A DNA stretch of 64,000 nucleotides from NCBI GenBank assembly GCA_963930645.1, contig OZ005660.1, forward strand, positions 198,419,427-198,483,426. Direction: 5' to 3'. This stretch comes from Salticus scenicus (lineage: Eukaryota > Arthropoda > Arachnida > Araneae > Salticidae). The notes beneath the pieces were generated by a model. It searched no databases, was not told where the DNA came from, and saw nothing but the letters and a program-made list of their open reading frames with translations. Positions 33,466 through 45,162 of the stretch are shown piece after piece; position 1 is the first letter of the stretch, and every line of letters starts with the position of its first letter. Both the position numbers and the translations under genes were made by a program.

Positions 33466-34540
33466 TGATTATAGTTCGTTTGTATATATTTTTTAGGGAT
33501 GAGATTTTTTCAGTTGTTTTCAACTTTTTTTTTTTTTTTTTATTTAGCTAGAATTTGAAAAAACAAATCAAATTGATTTATTGATTGTTTCTGCTTCATT
33601 TGCAGCGAGTTCTTTAATCTTTTTCAGGAAAAAACAGCCTGCTGTGTTTAACCTTCCAACGGGCACGCATATCTGAGAGATACGCTTGTGGTAAATCTCG
33701 TTGTATATCTTAAAGTCAGAGAGCATTTTGAAACACTTATCTTTGGCTATTCACTCAGTATATATTGATCTATTTTTAGTTATCTTTTGAACCTCGAGAC
33801 AATGATATGTAGCTGAATATTTGCTATTTGTATTTGAAAAATATGCGCGACCTTTCATGTAACGTTTTGTTATATTTGATTTTCTTTTCACTGCTAAAAA
33901 CGGTTGTTTTTGTTTTAAACATTATTATTTTAAATATTTTTAAAATTAATTAACTTATAATTCCAATGTTTCTTTGATTTTTTTATATTGATTTTGCTGT
34001 CCAGTTTTGCAAATCAGTTTTCCATGACAATTATCACTGCAGAAGGTGGCAGTAAAAGTTGTCACAGTTGAAAACTGTCCTAACACGTCTTGAAGGTAAC
34101 AACTATTAAAAAAACACACCAAAGGAAACTGCAATAGAACTGCTGAATGTTTTAAGTCTGAATTAACCTAGTCACACGTGTTCAGTGAAAAAGAAAATCG
34201 CTATACAATAAATTGACCTTTAGACTGGTCATTCCTTTTTTTTTTTTTGGTAATTTGGCATTAAATGACAAAGTTCCTTGTCATTTCTCAAATATATAGG
34301 GTTTATAATGCAATCAGTTTACAACTCAACTAAATTCAATAAAAGTAAAATGTTTAGATTGGGGGGCAGGGGTCACCAAATCTCTCCTTGGCAGTCTTGA
34401 TTGAAGCAAAATATTTAAAATTACAAATATTTATTTTCACTTCCTATAGCTATACAATATTAATATAAGCTTTTGATAGCAAATAAATGGAAAACTAGAA
34501 AAATCTTTTTATAGCATGTTTATTGTACAATAAGTTTTAA
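33466..34540. other. AT-rich stretch, nothing recognised
   Basis: No coding block. Poly-T runs near 33524-33541 and 34228-34238; no clear repeat family. Confidence 0.4.
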
Positions 34541-34690
34541 TCTTAATATATATTAATCTCGTGTCACAATGTTTGTCCTCAATGGACTCCTAAACCACTT
34601 AACCGATTATAATAAAATTCGCACACCATGTGCAGTTCGATCCAACTTGAGAGATAGGATAGTTTAAATCTCAAATTATAGTCGCAATTT
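34541..34690 (+). mobile_element. Helitron 5' terminus (older copy)
   Basis: The sequence from TCTTAATATATATTAATC, followed by GTGTCACAATGTTTGTCC, 'actcctaaacc', 'aaccgatt', 'cgcacacc.tgtgcagtt' and 'cttgagagataggatag', matches the segment at 35905 position by position with substitutions. This is the 5' sequence type of an arthropod Helitron group as I recall it. A matching 3' end for this copy was not identified; the next 5' end begins at 35905. Confidence 0.55.
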
Positions 34691-35904
34691 TAATTTATTG
34701 CTAATTATTTGTCTGTTATTATTTGACAGTCACAATTATCTGTTAACTCCAAATGATTCTAACAGATGGCGCTGCTATGGTAAATCTACGAACGTGTCAT
34801 ATAAGCTACATTTTAACAGCATAATTACCACGTGTTGTTGACGCTATAAAATTCTCCTCAAAATATTTACAGTCTTTATTTGTAACAGATTACTTTCAAC
34901 TTTCATATTTCCTTTCAAATATGAAACGGGGAAAGTAGAGCGTGGAGCACGGAGTAATATTAATAGGAGTTGAAGGTCCAATGGGAGAAAGCTACAAAAC
35001 TGTGATCTAAATTTTTGGTAAATATTGAGGGCGCCACTTGTCATTCCTCCCTATCTCGGCGCGGATATACTGTTGTTTTCAATAGAATTTTGCTGGAGTA
35101 GATTTAAAAATTTTTATTTTAAGCAATTTAATTTCTTTGTAAGTTCTTAAAACTGCATAATTCAGATGTTTGAAATAAATTCTTCGTTCCTAGTTGTAAA
35201 ACAGGCTATGATAGTGATAAGAAAAAAGAAAAAAAGCCCTAGGAGCGAAATAATGTCCGAGTTCATGTTTTCTGCACCTACAGTAAGTTTTTTTTTTTCT
35301 TTACAAAATTTCATCCATTCTCCTTCCTCCCAATTGTCTGTTTTAGCAAACTCCGGTTCATAAGAATCGTCATTTTTTAAAAGCTTTCTTTCAAAGTAAA
35401 ATTAGCATAAAATGGCTCTTTAAAAAAACATGTTGGTTAGAATACTCTATTTAATGAAATTTGCTTTCAATCGAAATTTTTTCAGCTTGATATTATTTTT
35501 AAAAAAATAATTAAAACGAGACATTTCCCCATTGAATAACATTGCGGAAGCTGGAGGGAAGGAAGGATTGCACGCTGGCGCCATCTGTAAACATTAGAAA
35601 ACAACATCACAAAATTTCAGCGTTACCTTCTTCTCCTGTCTTTTTACTCCGTGGCGTGGAGCAATTACTCTGTTTCATATGAAAATGAAAGCTGAAATAT
35701 ATTTGGTGCTGCCATCTACACAAAGAATCTTCAACTTTTTAACCTATTAATAAATTTCGTATAATTCAATTATTTCCACTTTTTAAATTTTTGGTGTTAG
35801 CATAGCCGGCCACGTGTTACTTAGACTGAAGTGTAAATTGAATTCATATTATAATGAAGATAATACAGTGAAATTAATCCTGTTTTTTACTTATTTGTGC
35901 TTCA

Positions 35905-36145
35905 TCTGTATATATATATAAATTACGTGTCACGATGTTTGTCCGGGGTAAACTCCTAAACTAAGGAACCGATTTTAATGAAATTTCGCACACTGTGTGC
36001 AGTTTGGTCCAACTTGAGAGATAGGATAGTTTTTAATCTCAATTTATTGTCACAATATTGTTTTATTGCAATTATTTGTTAATTATAGACCTTTATTAAA
36101 GTTGCTCCAAAATATCTGTGAGTTCCATTAATTTAATTGTTGCCA

Positions 36146-36180
<35 letters not shown>

Positions 36181-38145
36181 GAGTCCATTTTCTTTCGACA
36201 TAAAAATAAATACATTTAATCAAACGTGAACGTTAAAAAATTATAAAAAGTTAAATTATGCATCTCACGAAAATTGACGTCATAATCAATTTAAAGATTT
36301 TATACACATTGATAAAGTGCTAATGTAGTTCTATCATAGATATAGTAATATATATAGATCTCTCATCCCCATGTTATCGTACAAAGATTTTTGATGCCGA
36401 AAAAAAAAATAAATAAAAGCTTTAGAAACAGCGATTAAGTGGTATTGAAAAAAAAAAAAAGAAAAGAAAAGAAAGAAAGAAATATGAATTTGAAACTGTA
36501 TCTGGAGTCTTCCATTCCCCTTTAGCAAATAAATTATTCATAAATTTTATTTGCTATAATATTAGTATGTATTCCCGTGTGTATTCACTCGGGGAAAGAC
36601 GGCCATATTTTGGTAAAAACGTCGTCTTTTCCCAAATGAAAAGGAATAACTTTTTTCTCCCCAATGATCACTCTATTCTATATATGCTATACTATATCTA
36701 TGAGTTCTATACGCAAGCGAAGTGTGACTCACTGATCGTCTGTGCAGCCAAGAAAAAGATTTCGTATGTTAATTGCCCACTGGATTTTTTGTAAGAAATT
36801 ATTAAAAATCGAGGAAATTTATTTCCCGATTTTAATCCTTATATTTGGGTATAGATATGTATTAGTTATCGCGGGTGTTAGATTGAATTATTTTGCTGTC
36901 AAATTGACAAAATTTTAATTTTAAATTTCAAAACTCTGTCGCCCTTGGCTTTTTTTATTATTATTATTTGGCGATCAAAAGCGTAACACGAAAATATACA
37001 TGCCAGATGTATGCATTGTACGAAATGTAATATGTATTATTCATTGTACGTATGTATGACATGTAATATGTATTGTACGAAATACTGTTTCATATTATTC
37101 ATTACTCTTTTAATATAAGTTGTTAAAATAACCATGATTTTTGAAAGGAATTAAATATTTTCGCCAGATAATTTGGCGATATTCTTTTGTTTTCGCCAAG
37201 GATGACAGAAATGAAATCTATTCCGCTGCAAAATATTAGTATCTTACATCAGATATTTTATTTAGACATTTGAAAACAAATTTGACTTCAAACTATGATA
37301 GAATTTTTATCATTTTCTTTTTAATTAGTATATTATTAGTATATTAAAATTGAAAAGCATGGTATATAAAAAGTTTTTTCTTTTTTCTTTTTTTTTTTTT
37401 TTTTTTTTTATCTTATAATTATTCTTATCTTAATCCTCAATGTTTCCCATCTTTATTAACTTGAATTTACTATTAAAATTTTAACATACTCAAAAACTTC
37501 TCATCACTTCGTTAAAATACACTAAACTTTTCCAAAATCTTTTTCTATTTAAAATGATACATGTATTTACTTTAAATGTCCAATATTTCATAAGATTTCC
37601 AATTTTAAAGTTTTAAAATATTTATCAAATTTACTTATTTTTCTGGTTTAGCCTTATTGTTTTCCTTTTTATAACTACAGCTGTTGCCCTCTTTAAAATA
37701 TTTAAAATGATGAGGTCATTTTATAGTAAAATTATCCATTATAGCATATATTATATTTCACTCCTCCATAAAAATTGATTTTAAAATCGTCTGTTTCTTT
37801 TATACTTTTATTTTAATAGAATTTTAATAGAATTTAATTTATATATTAGTCATTTTAGCAATTTTATCCAAAGTAGCCTTGGAAATAATATATATCACTT
37901 CTCCATTAAAATTTATAGGACCCTACAATAAAATTAATTTGTGCTTAATATCAACACTACGAAAATTTTTATCAATCGCTTCCAAATTTTGACCTAAGTT
38001 TCAAATCTCAACCCTGTGGGTTTTTACATCGGCTGCAACGTTTTCGTCTTTGTTCGTAAATAATAATTTGACTGTACTAAATAGTTTACAGCCGTATAAT
38101 TCAACGTATAACTTAGTCACAGCAACGCGTGGCCGGGTCTGCTAG
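35905..38145 (+). mobile_element. Non-autonomous Helitron, 2.24 kb
   Basis: Begins with TC (TCTGTATATATATATAAATT) after an A, followed by GTGTCACGATGTTTGTCC and the conserved 'cttgagagataggatag' block. Ends GGCCGGGTCTGCTAG followed by T, fitting the Helitron rule of 5' TC, 3' CTRR and insertion between A and T with no target-site duplication. The 3' part reads 'cagcaacgcgtggccggg', as in many insect and arachnid Helitrons. No Rep/helicase frame is present, so it depends on an autonomous copy elsewhere. The interior is AT-rich with poly-A (36147-36177), poly-T (37386-37409) and a GA-rich tract. Confidence 0.7.
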
Positions 38146-38741
38146 TATTATATATATTTTCAAATCTCATAAAAAAATAAAATATACTAAACTTTAAAAT
38201 ATAGTAAATTTTATTTTTTATGTAGTTTATTTCAAATATATTTTTATTCTCTTATGTTTGTATATAAACATACGGGAATAAGAAATATATTCTACTAAAA
38301 GAAACTTGAGATTATCTGTTACTTATTGCATAATAAACCAATTAAATATATTCACAATTCTCCATCCATTTATAGAAATAATTTAAACAATGGAGAAAAA
38401 TACTCATATACCCTATTGTAATCCCTATTATACAAGGTTGTTGATTTTTTTCAAAAAAATCGATTCTCTTTATTTAAATCAAGATTTATTTGAATTTAAT
38501 GATTGTTTTAAACTATTCAACCAAGCTCCTCGCATATTTAAAGAATAAAATTGTTTTCCTATACGAAAAGATGATTTTTAAATAATCTTTTGAAAGTGAT
38601 ATGCGCTGTATCTTTCTTGTGTACAGTGATTTTATAACATATCCAATTACGAAACAATTTTACTTTTCTCCAATTTGTGGTAAAAGTATTTATTTCAACC
38701 CCTAATTATATATGGTGATTTTTTTTTTTTTTTCTTTTACT

Positions 38742-38954
38742 TTAGGTTTTGATTTTATCAGTGACTAAATAATTGTTGTTTGGTACTTGTGGGTTTTGAT
38801 TGCTCCACATTACCAGATGACAGTCATTTAGTTTTTCTTCTGCGGCAACATATGAACTGAATACAGTGCCTAGGAAGCACCTTTTTTTTAGACTTAGCCC
38901 CAGCCATACAAGAACAGTTCCAAGAATAATTGTTATGGTAAGCTCGTTCAACAT
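38742..38954 (-). CDS. Possible small exon or chance frame, 70 codons
   Basis: The minus-strand frame reads like natural protein: a hydrophobic segment ITIILGTVLVWLGLSL, then charged and polar residues (AAEEKLNDCHLVMWSNQNPQ). It opens on a TTG codon, not ATG, and ends at a stop, so it could be a terminal exon with one membrane segment. On the plus strand the same piece is bordered by good splice-like signals (ttttactttag at 38747 and ATG|GTAAGC at 38938), but all plus frames have stops. I cannot name a family. Confidence 0.2.
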   Translation of the reverse strand: MLNELTITIILGTVLVWLGLSLKKRCFLGTVFSSYVAAEEKLNDCHLVMWSNQNPQVPNNNYLVTDKIKT

Positions 38955-39281
38955 ATTCAGTTATGAAGGAGGTATTGAAGTTTTCTAAAAAATAATCCCA
39001 TAATATATGTCTTATATTCTGACCCTCAATCTACACCTCTGATTCTTCTTTCTATCTCTCAGTTTCTTATATTCTAGCATTCTTTTGTGCAAGTTGTATT
39101 TGTAAAAATGCTTGTGAATGCTCTGCCTTTCTTCCTATATCTAATTTTTCTTTAAAGTAATTTCCTGTGGGTGTATTGTTATTTATTTGTTATAATTTTA
39201 TTTTTCTGTTACACTAATTCTGCTGTTATACACTTCTTTTGCATGCAAAGAAAATGTAAATGTTTTACTTAGAGAATTATA

Positions 39282-39487
39282 CAGTGGGTGTTCAGATTTT
39301 TAGAATTTTTTTTTTTTTTTTTTGCACTTTTTGCATTTTCTAAAAAAATATTGAACAAAATAGCACATGACTTCAGACATGCAAAGAACATTAAAAACTC
39401 ACATTTTCCACTATCGATTTAATTCTCAGTGCAATTAGGGGACCAACCACAAGTTGAAAAAGAGTGCACATACTTTAGATCACCCTG
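39282..39487. mobile_element. Possible Tc1/mariner-type MITE, 206 bp
   Basis: The ends CAGTGGGTGTTCAG and CTTTAGATCACCCTG are approximate reverse complements, each flanked by TA (39280-39281 and 39488-39489), the target of Tc1/mariner elements. The interior has a poly-T tract and no coding sequence. Confidence 0.35.
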
Positions 39488-40501
39488 TATCATAAAAAGC
39501 TACAAATAACTTGTAACTTTAACACATTGTTGTGCATACAATGTACAATATTTGTTTGTTTTGATGGGGAAATTGTGCGATTATTTAAGCAGATATAATT
39601 TCTTTTCAAAAGTTAATTTTTTTTAACCTTTTTTTGCTTATAACTAGAACTGATTTCCATCAAAATTTACAGAAAATTTGATAAAACATTAGAGAAACAT
39701 TATTTTGAAACAGTTTTTCCACGTGTAATATTCACTGAGGTATGAGCATTTATATTTTAAATTAGTAAATATTGATTTACTGTGCATGTGTGTGATATAT
39801 AAAAAAAATTTATTGCATTGGTTGAAATCTAGATATATTGAGCAACTTTTAAGATTTGTGAGTTCATAAATGGATTTTTCTTGTATGTATGTGTGTATAT
39901 ATATTTTTTTCATTGAGAAATAAATATTTGCTTACATTACTTTTGCTTTATGGTAAAGATTTATTGTTTCATTTATGATTATTAAATGTGATATTCTCAT
40001 AAATGTGCCAGATTGATACCATTTCAAGATTCTAGAAATGAATCTATCTATAATCAAAAGGTAAAAGTATTGCTTTATAAAGGGAAAAAAAAAAAAAAAA
40101 AAAAAAAAAACATATTGTTCTCAAGTATTTATAAATATGTATGCATATAATAAAACTGAAACATGTGTAAATTAATATATTATGTAAGTTTGCATAATGT
40201 CTGAGTAATAAATGTGTGTATGTAATTGTAATATATATTTTTAATTTCAGTATGTTTGTCTAGATTTAATAGTATTGAAATATGTTTGATATAATGAAAA
40301 ATGAGTTATGTACTATATAAATATTAAAATTGTGTAATATATAGCAGTGACATATTAAGAAATGTAGAATTCAAGAAAGATAACTTGTATCTTACGGAAA
40401 TATAAATAGTCAGGGCTGCTAGCCATTTAAACATGGTTTGCAAGAATCATTGGTTATATATTGTGGGGGACATTAAACTTGCATAAGTACAATTAATTAT
40501 T

Positions 40502-40538
<37 letters not shown>

Positions 40539-40613
40539 TGTACAGTGTTTCTATCGGGGATAAAACTTGGTGCAAATTTCTCATACTTGCTGAGGAACAA
40601 AGTGAGATTTCTC

Positions 40614-40673
<60 letters not shown>

Positions 40674-41294
40674 ATTCTTCATTATATTTAATTGCTTAAA
40701 TCTGTCTTTTTTTTTTTTTTTTTTTTTTTTTTTGAAACTGCTGTTCAATGGAATAGGCAATTATTGCACTAAAATTTGATGAAACTTATTTTTTTGACTT
40801 AGCTAATATTTTGCCTAAAAGTTTTTTTTTTTTTTTTTCTGGTGTTTCATTGTAGAAATGTAATGATTTTTATTTTTGCAGTTGACTAGCAAAATGAGTA
40901 ATTTTCAACACTAAAATTTTTTGAAAACTTCTAAAATTTGTGAAGTGTATTTAAATTTGTTGAATTTTGTAAAAGTTCTTTAATTTCAAGATTGTTCAAT
41001 TTTCTGAATAACCTGTTTTCATCCCCCCCCCCGTAATAATAATTGGTCTCAGAAGAGTGCACACATTTCACTCAGTGTTAAAAATCGGAGAGTAAATAAA
41101 TAAATGAAAGCAAGATTCTCCCACCCTAATTGGAACCTTTCTGTATGCCTTGTTTTATTAAAAAACATTTGTTTACATTTTGAAAATAATTTTCTATGTT
41201 GACAGTTTTATCTTTTTTAATATGTTAAATTCATAGTGCAAAAAAAAATACATCTAATTATTTAAAAAATAAATAAAAGTAAACATGATTTTTA

Positions 41295-41331
<37 letters not shown>

Positions 41332-42670
41332 CATTTGTAACATCTTTTCTGAAGTCTTTATTAAAATCTGCTTAGGCTAATCTCAATTCTCGGTAAAGTT
41401 TTTTTTTTTTTTTTTTTTTTTAATAAATTTAAATTGAATTTTGTAATGCAGTTGTAGATAGTTTTTGAGTCTTAGAAGAAAGAATGAAATTAATCTTGAT
41501 GCCTCTGGGGAAAGTGGTGAAAGTTCTCACAATGAACTATTTTAAAGGGAAATGGATTTTGATTTTTCATTATGAGCATCTGGTTGTTTAAATTCCACCA
41601 AAATGCATTTGTAAAATGTTTCTTGTGGTAAGCAATATTAATATTTCTTTCTGAATTTTAACTGGTTGGTAGCAATGTTCAAAAACTTATGCAAAAGTAC
41701 ATAAATTTTAGCAGAACCCGGCAATTTTGGCAGAAACACCGCTACACGGCGACATAGTCGCGGACACAGAAAAATGGCTTGTGGACAGTTTTTGTCCGCA
41801 CTGATAAAAAAATTTGGCTGCAACTTTCTAATAACAATCCACTTAAAATTTCTGTATCAAAACTAAAACTAATACTTTTATTATTTATAATTATTTATAT
41901 TGTGTTGTGTCAAACATTGCTATAAAATATATAATTGAATGAGATGAATTGAATGAATACACACAATTGTTTATACTATAGTGTTCTGCAGTAAAATTGT
42001 ATTCGTGTATTGTTGCACAAGATCTCCACTGATGTTAAGCCCCCCCCCCCCCCAATCAGCTTTCAGGCTTTTTAAGTGTAAGCCATTTTCACCCCTGATT
42101 ATACGCAAATTTTGCAGGCAGGTTATGAAATTTTAAAAGCCTGTTGCAGACAGCTACAAAACTTTCTGTCACTGGGAATTTTAGAAAGTATGAAAAAAGT
42201 GGATTCTTGTAAAAACCTAAACATTTCTGCTGTAACTATCTTCCTTATATATAAAATGTTTAGGCTATTTAATATATTTAAATGTTGTAGAAAAAAGTTT
42301 TTTGATTGACATTACACACTATGTGCTAGTTTCTTTTGTTAATTTACTTAAGTAAACTATAGTTCTAGTTCCCTCCCCCCTTCCTTTCACTTTCCTATCC
42401 ATATCCGAATCAAAGGATTCCAGACAAATTGAATTAACGAGAAAATTTCCCCTAACAACAATTAAAGAAACTTAAAAAAAAAAAAAAAAAAAACTTTTGT
42501 GAATTAATCATATTTAATATATCTTTCATTGTTTAATTAATGCATAGTTTTCAATTTGTTGCAATTGTTTAACAGGTGCATATTTTTCTTATTAAGATGA
42601 GAAAATTATGAAGATTAGATGGAACTATGTTCCAAAACCATACGTGACGTATTATGAGATATCTATTTAG

Positions 42671-42756
42671 CGAAGATGTAGCTGTGTGCTATAGCTGGAT
42701 TGGGGCCAATGAAAAACTAAAGTTTTCTAATCGAAAGATCTGTTGTATTATAGTAG
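42671..42756 (+). CDS. Internal exon of a DUF4806-like protein
   Basis: Bordered by the acceptor ATCTATTTAG and the donor GTAG|GTTAGTG. It reads EDVAVCYSWIGANEKLKFSN, then RKICCIIV. The 'YSWIG..EKLKF' pattern is the core of DUF4806 as I know it from insect and vertebrate proteins (aromatic-S-W-x-G-x2-x-K). It is entered with two bases of a codon needed from an earlier exon and leaves one base (phase 1), which joins exactly to the exon at 44477. DUF4806 has no firmly known function; it often sits at the C-terminus of proteins with other N-terminal modules or of transposon-related origin. The exon is too short to appear in a simple open-frame list. Confidence 0.65.
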
Positions 42757-44016
42757 GTTAGTGAAATGTTTAAAATTCTCAATTGTGCTTTATCTCAGGG
42801 TTAGCAAGGTTTCGGACACTATGGTGGTATAAACCATGGTTTTTACCATACTGTCCAAAACCCTACTGTTTTAAACTGTCTAAAACTATACTTTTGAATA
42901 GAATTATATTTTATCAAAATTACTCAAATAGTATTTGAAAAATTTATAAAGTATTATAATAGTAAAAATTATTATTATTATGATTTGTGATATGTTTCAA
43001 GGAAGTATTGATGCCATTCAAAATTCAGGGGCTGAAATAATATAGACAGTAGAAATTTTTTTTATTTTTAATCATTAGAATGCATTAAGTTAGTCCTTCT
43101 TGGGTAAATTAAAGTAAAATTAGGAACATTGGTAAAGTTAATGTGTGAATTGTTCTTTATAAGATACTATTTAAGATTACTAAATTAAAACTCTTGGATA
43201 GTTCCTATTTTAGCAGTAATTATTGAGATATGCCAAAATAATTAAGTTTTTCATTGATATTTATTTATCTATTTTAACCCAGCAAATTTTTGTTAAAATA
43301 CTATTGTTTACATTTTTTATATATACCATTATTATTGTTAAATTTTATAGGCTAAAATATTTTTAATAAAAGTTGATTTGTTCAAAACTTTTAGTCTTTT
43401 ACTAAAACATATATAACATTCAAACAAATGACTGCTTCTAACTGTAGATTCTGTGTTCAATACTAATAGTTTAATTTAGCTCTATGTTAACAATTACAGT
43501 CAAACAGCCAGCGAAGCAACATTAAAAACAAAGTTCCAATATGAAATATTATGAGTAAAAAGTGTCAATAAACCAAACCACATCGCCGTCGTGCAGCGAA
43601 TCACCAGTGAATGCTTTATACAAAAGGCTTAGTGCAATTATGAAATTCGCAAAAGGGTCACAAAACCATTCTTAAAAAATTTAATAATAATAAAAACATT
43701 TATCTCTACTACAATAAACACACATTAACAGCTTCAAAAACAAAGTTCTGATATGCAAAAATGAAGTTCCATTACAAAAAGGTTGCAAAGAAAAAGGGTT
43801 GATACAATACTACTGCATTAGAAATCACCAATGGATGCACTATACAAAGCTAGCCGTGATCTTTTATGCTGTGTTCTAAGTTCATTGAAAGAAATGAAAC
43901 AGATGAACGAACATGAGTACAAGAGCATGGCATGATGATTTTGAAAGACTAGCAGAATCACTGTGCTGTACATTTGATGTTTCAGACATATTACTGAATA
44001 TTCAATTTTGTTAAAT

Positions 44017-44053
<37 letters not shown>

Positions 44054-44476
44054 TCAAATATTAAAATACAGTTAACTGAATCTATAAAAATTCAATTTTT
44101 AAAAATTTAAATTATTTGAGAAATTTCTTACTTAATTGTTATTTTTAATTATCATTAAATTGAGGATTATCCAGAATAATTCAGAAATAATAATTTATAT
44201 TTGAAAGCAATTGTTTTATATGTCTTCTAAAGTAACATTAAAGAAAATTAGTTATTGATTACTTTAATCATAGCAGTTGATGAAAAGAGCAATCTAACAA
44301 AATAAGGCTTATTTTAAAGTCTCATCCCAAAAATCTAGATCAGTTTTTAGCTATGTTAAACATTAATATTATATATATATATATATATCCATATTTTTTT
44401 TTTTTTTTTTTTTTTTTTTGTTATTTATTTATTTTTTAATACATAAGTTTTAAACTTTACAAACTGTTTGTTTCAG
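42757..44476 (+). other. Intron between the two DUF4806-like exons
   Basis: Starts GTTAGTGAAAT and ends TTTGTTTCAG, consensus GT-AG borders; length 1,720 bp. It contains poly-T tracts (44021-44052, 44395-44419), a (TA)n tract (44371-44388) and a diverged ~210-bp repeat pair around 43520-43870 (both copies carry aaaaacaaagttc and cacca.tg.atgc). Confidence 0.55.
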
Positions 44477-44583
44477 ATGCAGCTGAAAAGGAATATAACA
44501 GTGTAGGGCATAGATTGAAGATATTATGGTTGCGACATGCTAAAGAGAGAAAAAATTATGTCAGAAAATCAAAAATGTGTTAA
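44477..44583 (+). CDS. Terminal exon of a DUF4806-like protein
   Basis: Preceded by a strong acceptor TTTGTTTCAG. In the phase left by the exon at 42671 it reads DAAEKEYNSVGHRLKILWLR, then HAKERKNYV and a short basic tail to TAA at 44581. 'I..WL.HA..R' close to the C-terminus is the expected end of DUF4806. Directly after the stop are A-rich runs with overlapping AATAAA-like signals (aaaataaaataaaa at 44588-44600), a plausible polyadenylation region. The gene's N-terminal exons were not found. Confidence 0.65.
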
Positions 44584-44586
44584 TAT

Positions 44587-44602
44587 AAAATAAAATAAAA
44601 GT
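44587..44602 (+). promoter_or_regulatory. Probable polyadenylation signal of the DUF4806-like gene
   Basis: AAAATAAAATAAAAG lies within 20 bases of the stop codon. The hexamer is near-consensus (AAATAA/AATAAA). The downstream cleavage region is T-rich. Confidence 0.4.
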
Positions 44603-45013
44603 GCATTAATTTTTTTATGTGTTTTGGAGTTGGTATTATTAAAATACTCCATACTTGTAAATTTCACAAATTAAGATTTTCAATATCAAAAGGTAAATAA
44701 AACAAGTAATTAACAAATAAGATAGTAATAATTTAGCAGTGAGGTTAACTTAAACAAGTTAAAAAAAAAGTTGCTGGCATCAGATTTTTTTCCCCTGCGA
44801 CTAATTTTCTAGCAGAAGAGTGTCCTTCACATCATGAGAGGTATGAGTGTTTGCCGAATTCTCCAAGATGTGAATAAATATGCAGGTACTAACAATAATA
44901 CAGAATATTAACCTTTGACACGCCGAATTCAGATCCAAGTGTAATTTAAATTTGTTTTTTACATATTTTGCCTTCTAATGCTTTAGTTTAAAGAACTTTA
45001 TCATTAAAATGTG

Positions 45014-45050
<37 letters not shown>

Positions 45051-45122
45051 AAGATGATCTATTAAGCATAGTAGAAGCCAAGCAACAGATACAAGATCAC
45101 TGAAACACCAATGACCAATAAG

Positions 45123-45162
<40 letters not shown>

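Larger units (their letters stand above)
38146..42670. other. AT-rich stretch, possibly intronic or intergenic
   Basis: Many poly-T and poly-A runs (38718-38733, 39307-39323, 40087-40110, 40507-40533, 40708-40732, 41300-41329, 41400-41421) and a (TA)n tract at about 40631-40665. If the DUF4806-like gene has more 5' exons on the plus strand they should lie here or further left. I could not identify one with both coding sense and consensus borders. Confidence 0.4.

Noticed and set aside
38748..38938. Plus-strand exon with good acceptor (ctttag) and donor (ATG|GTAAGC)
   Set aside because: All three plus-strand frames contain stops, so it is not coding on that strand.
43861..43940. Short frame with KEMKQMNEHEYKSMA
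   Set aside because: Lies inside the DUF4806 intron, ends in stops, and lacks convincing splice borders.
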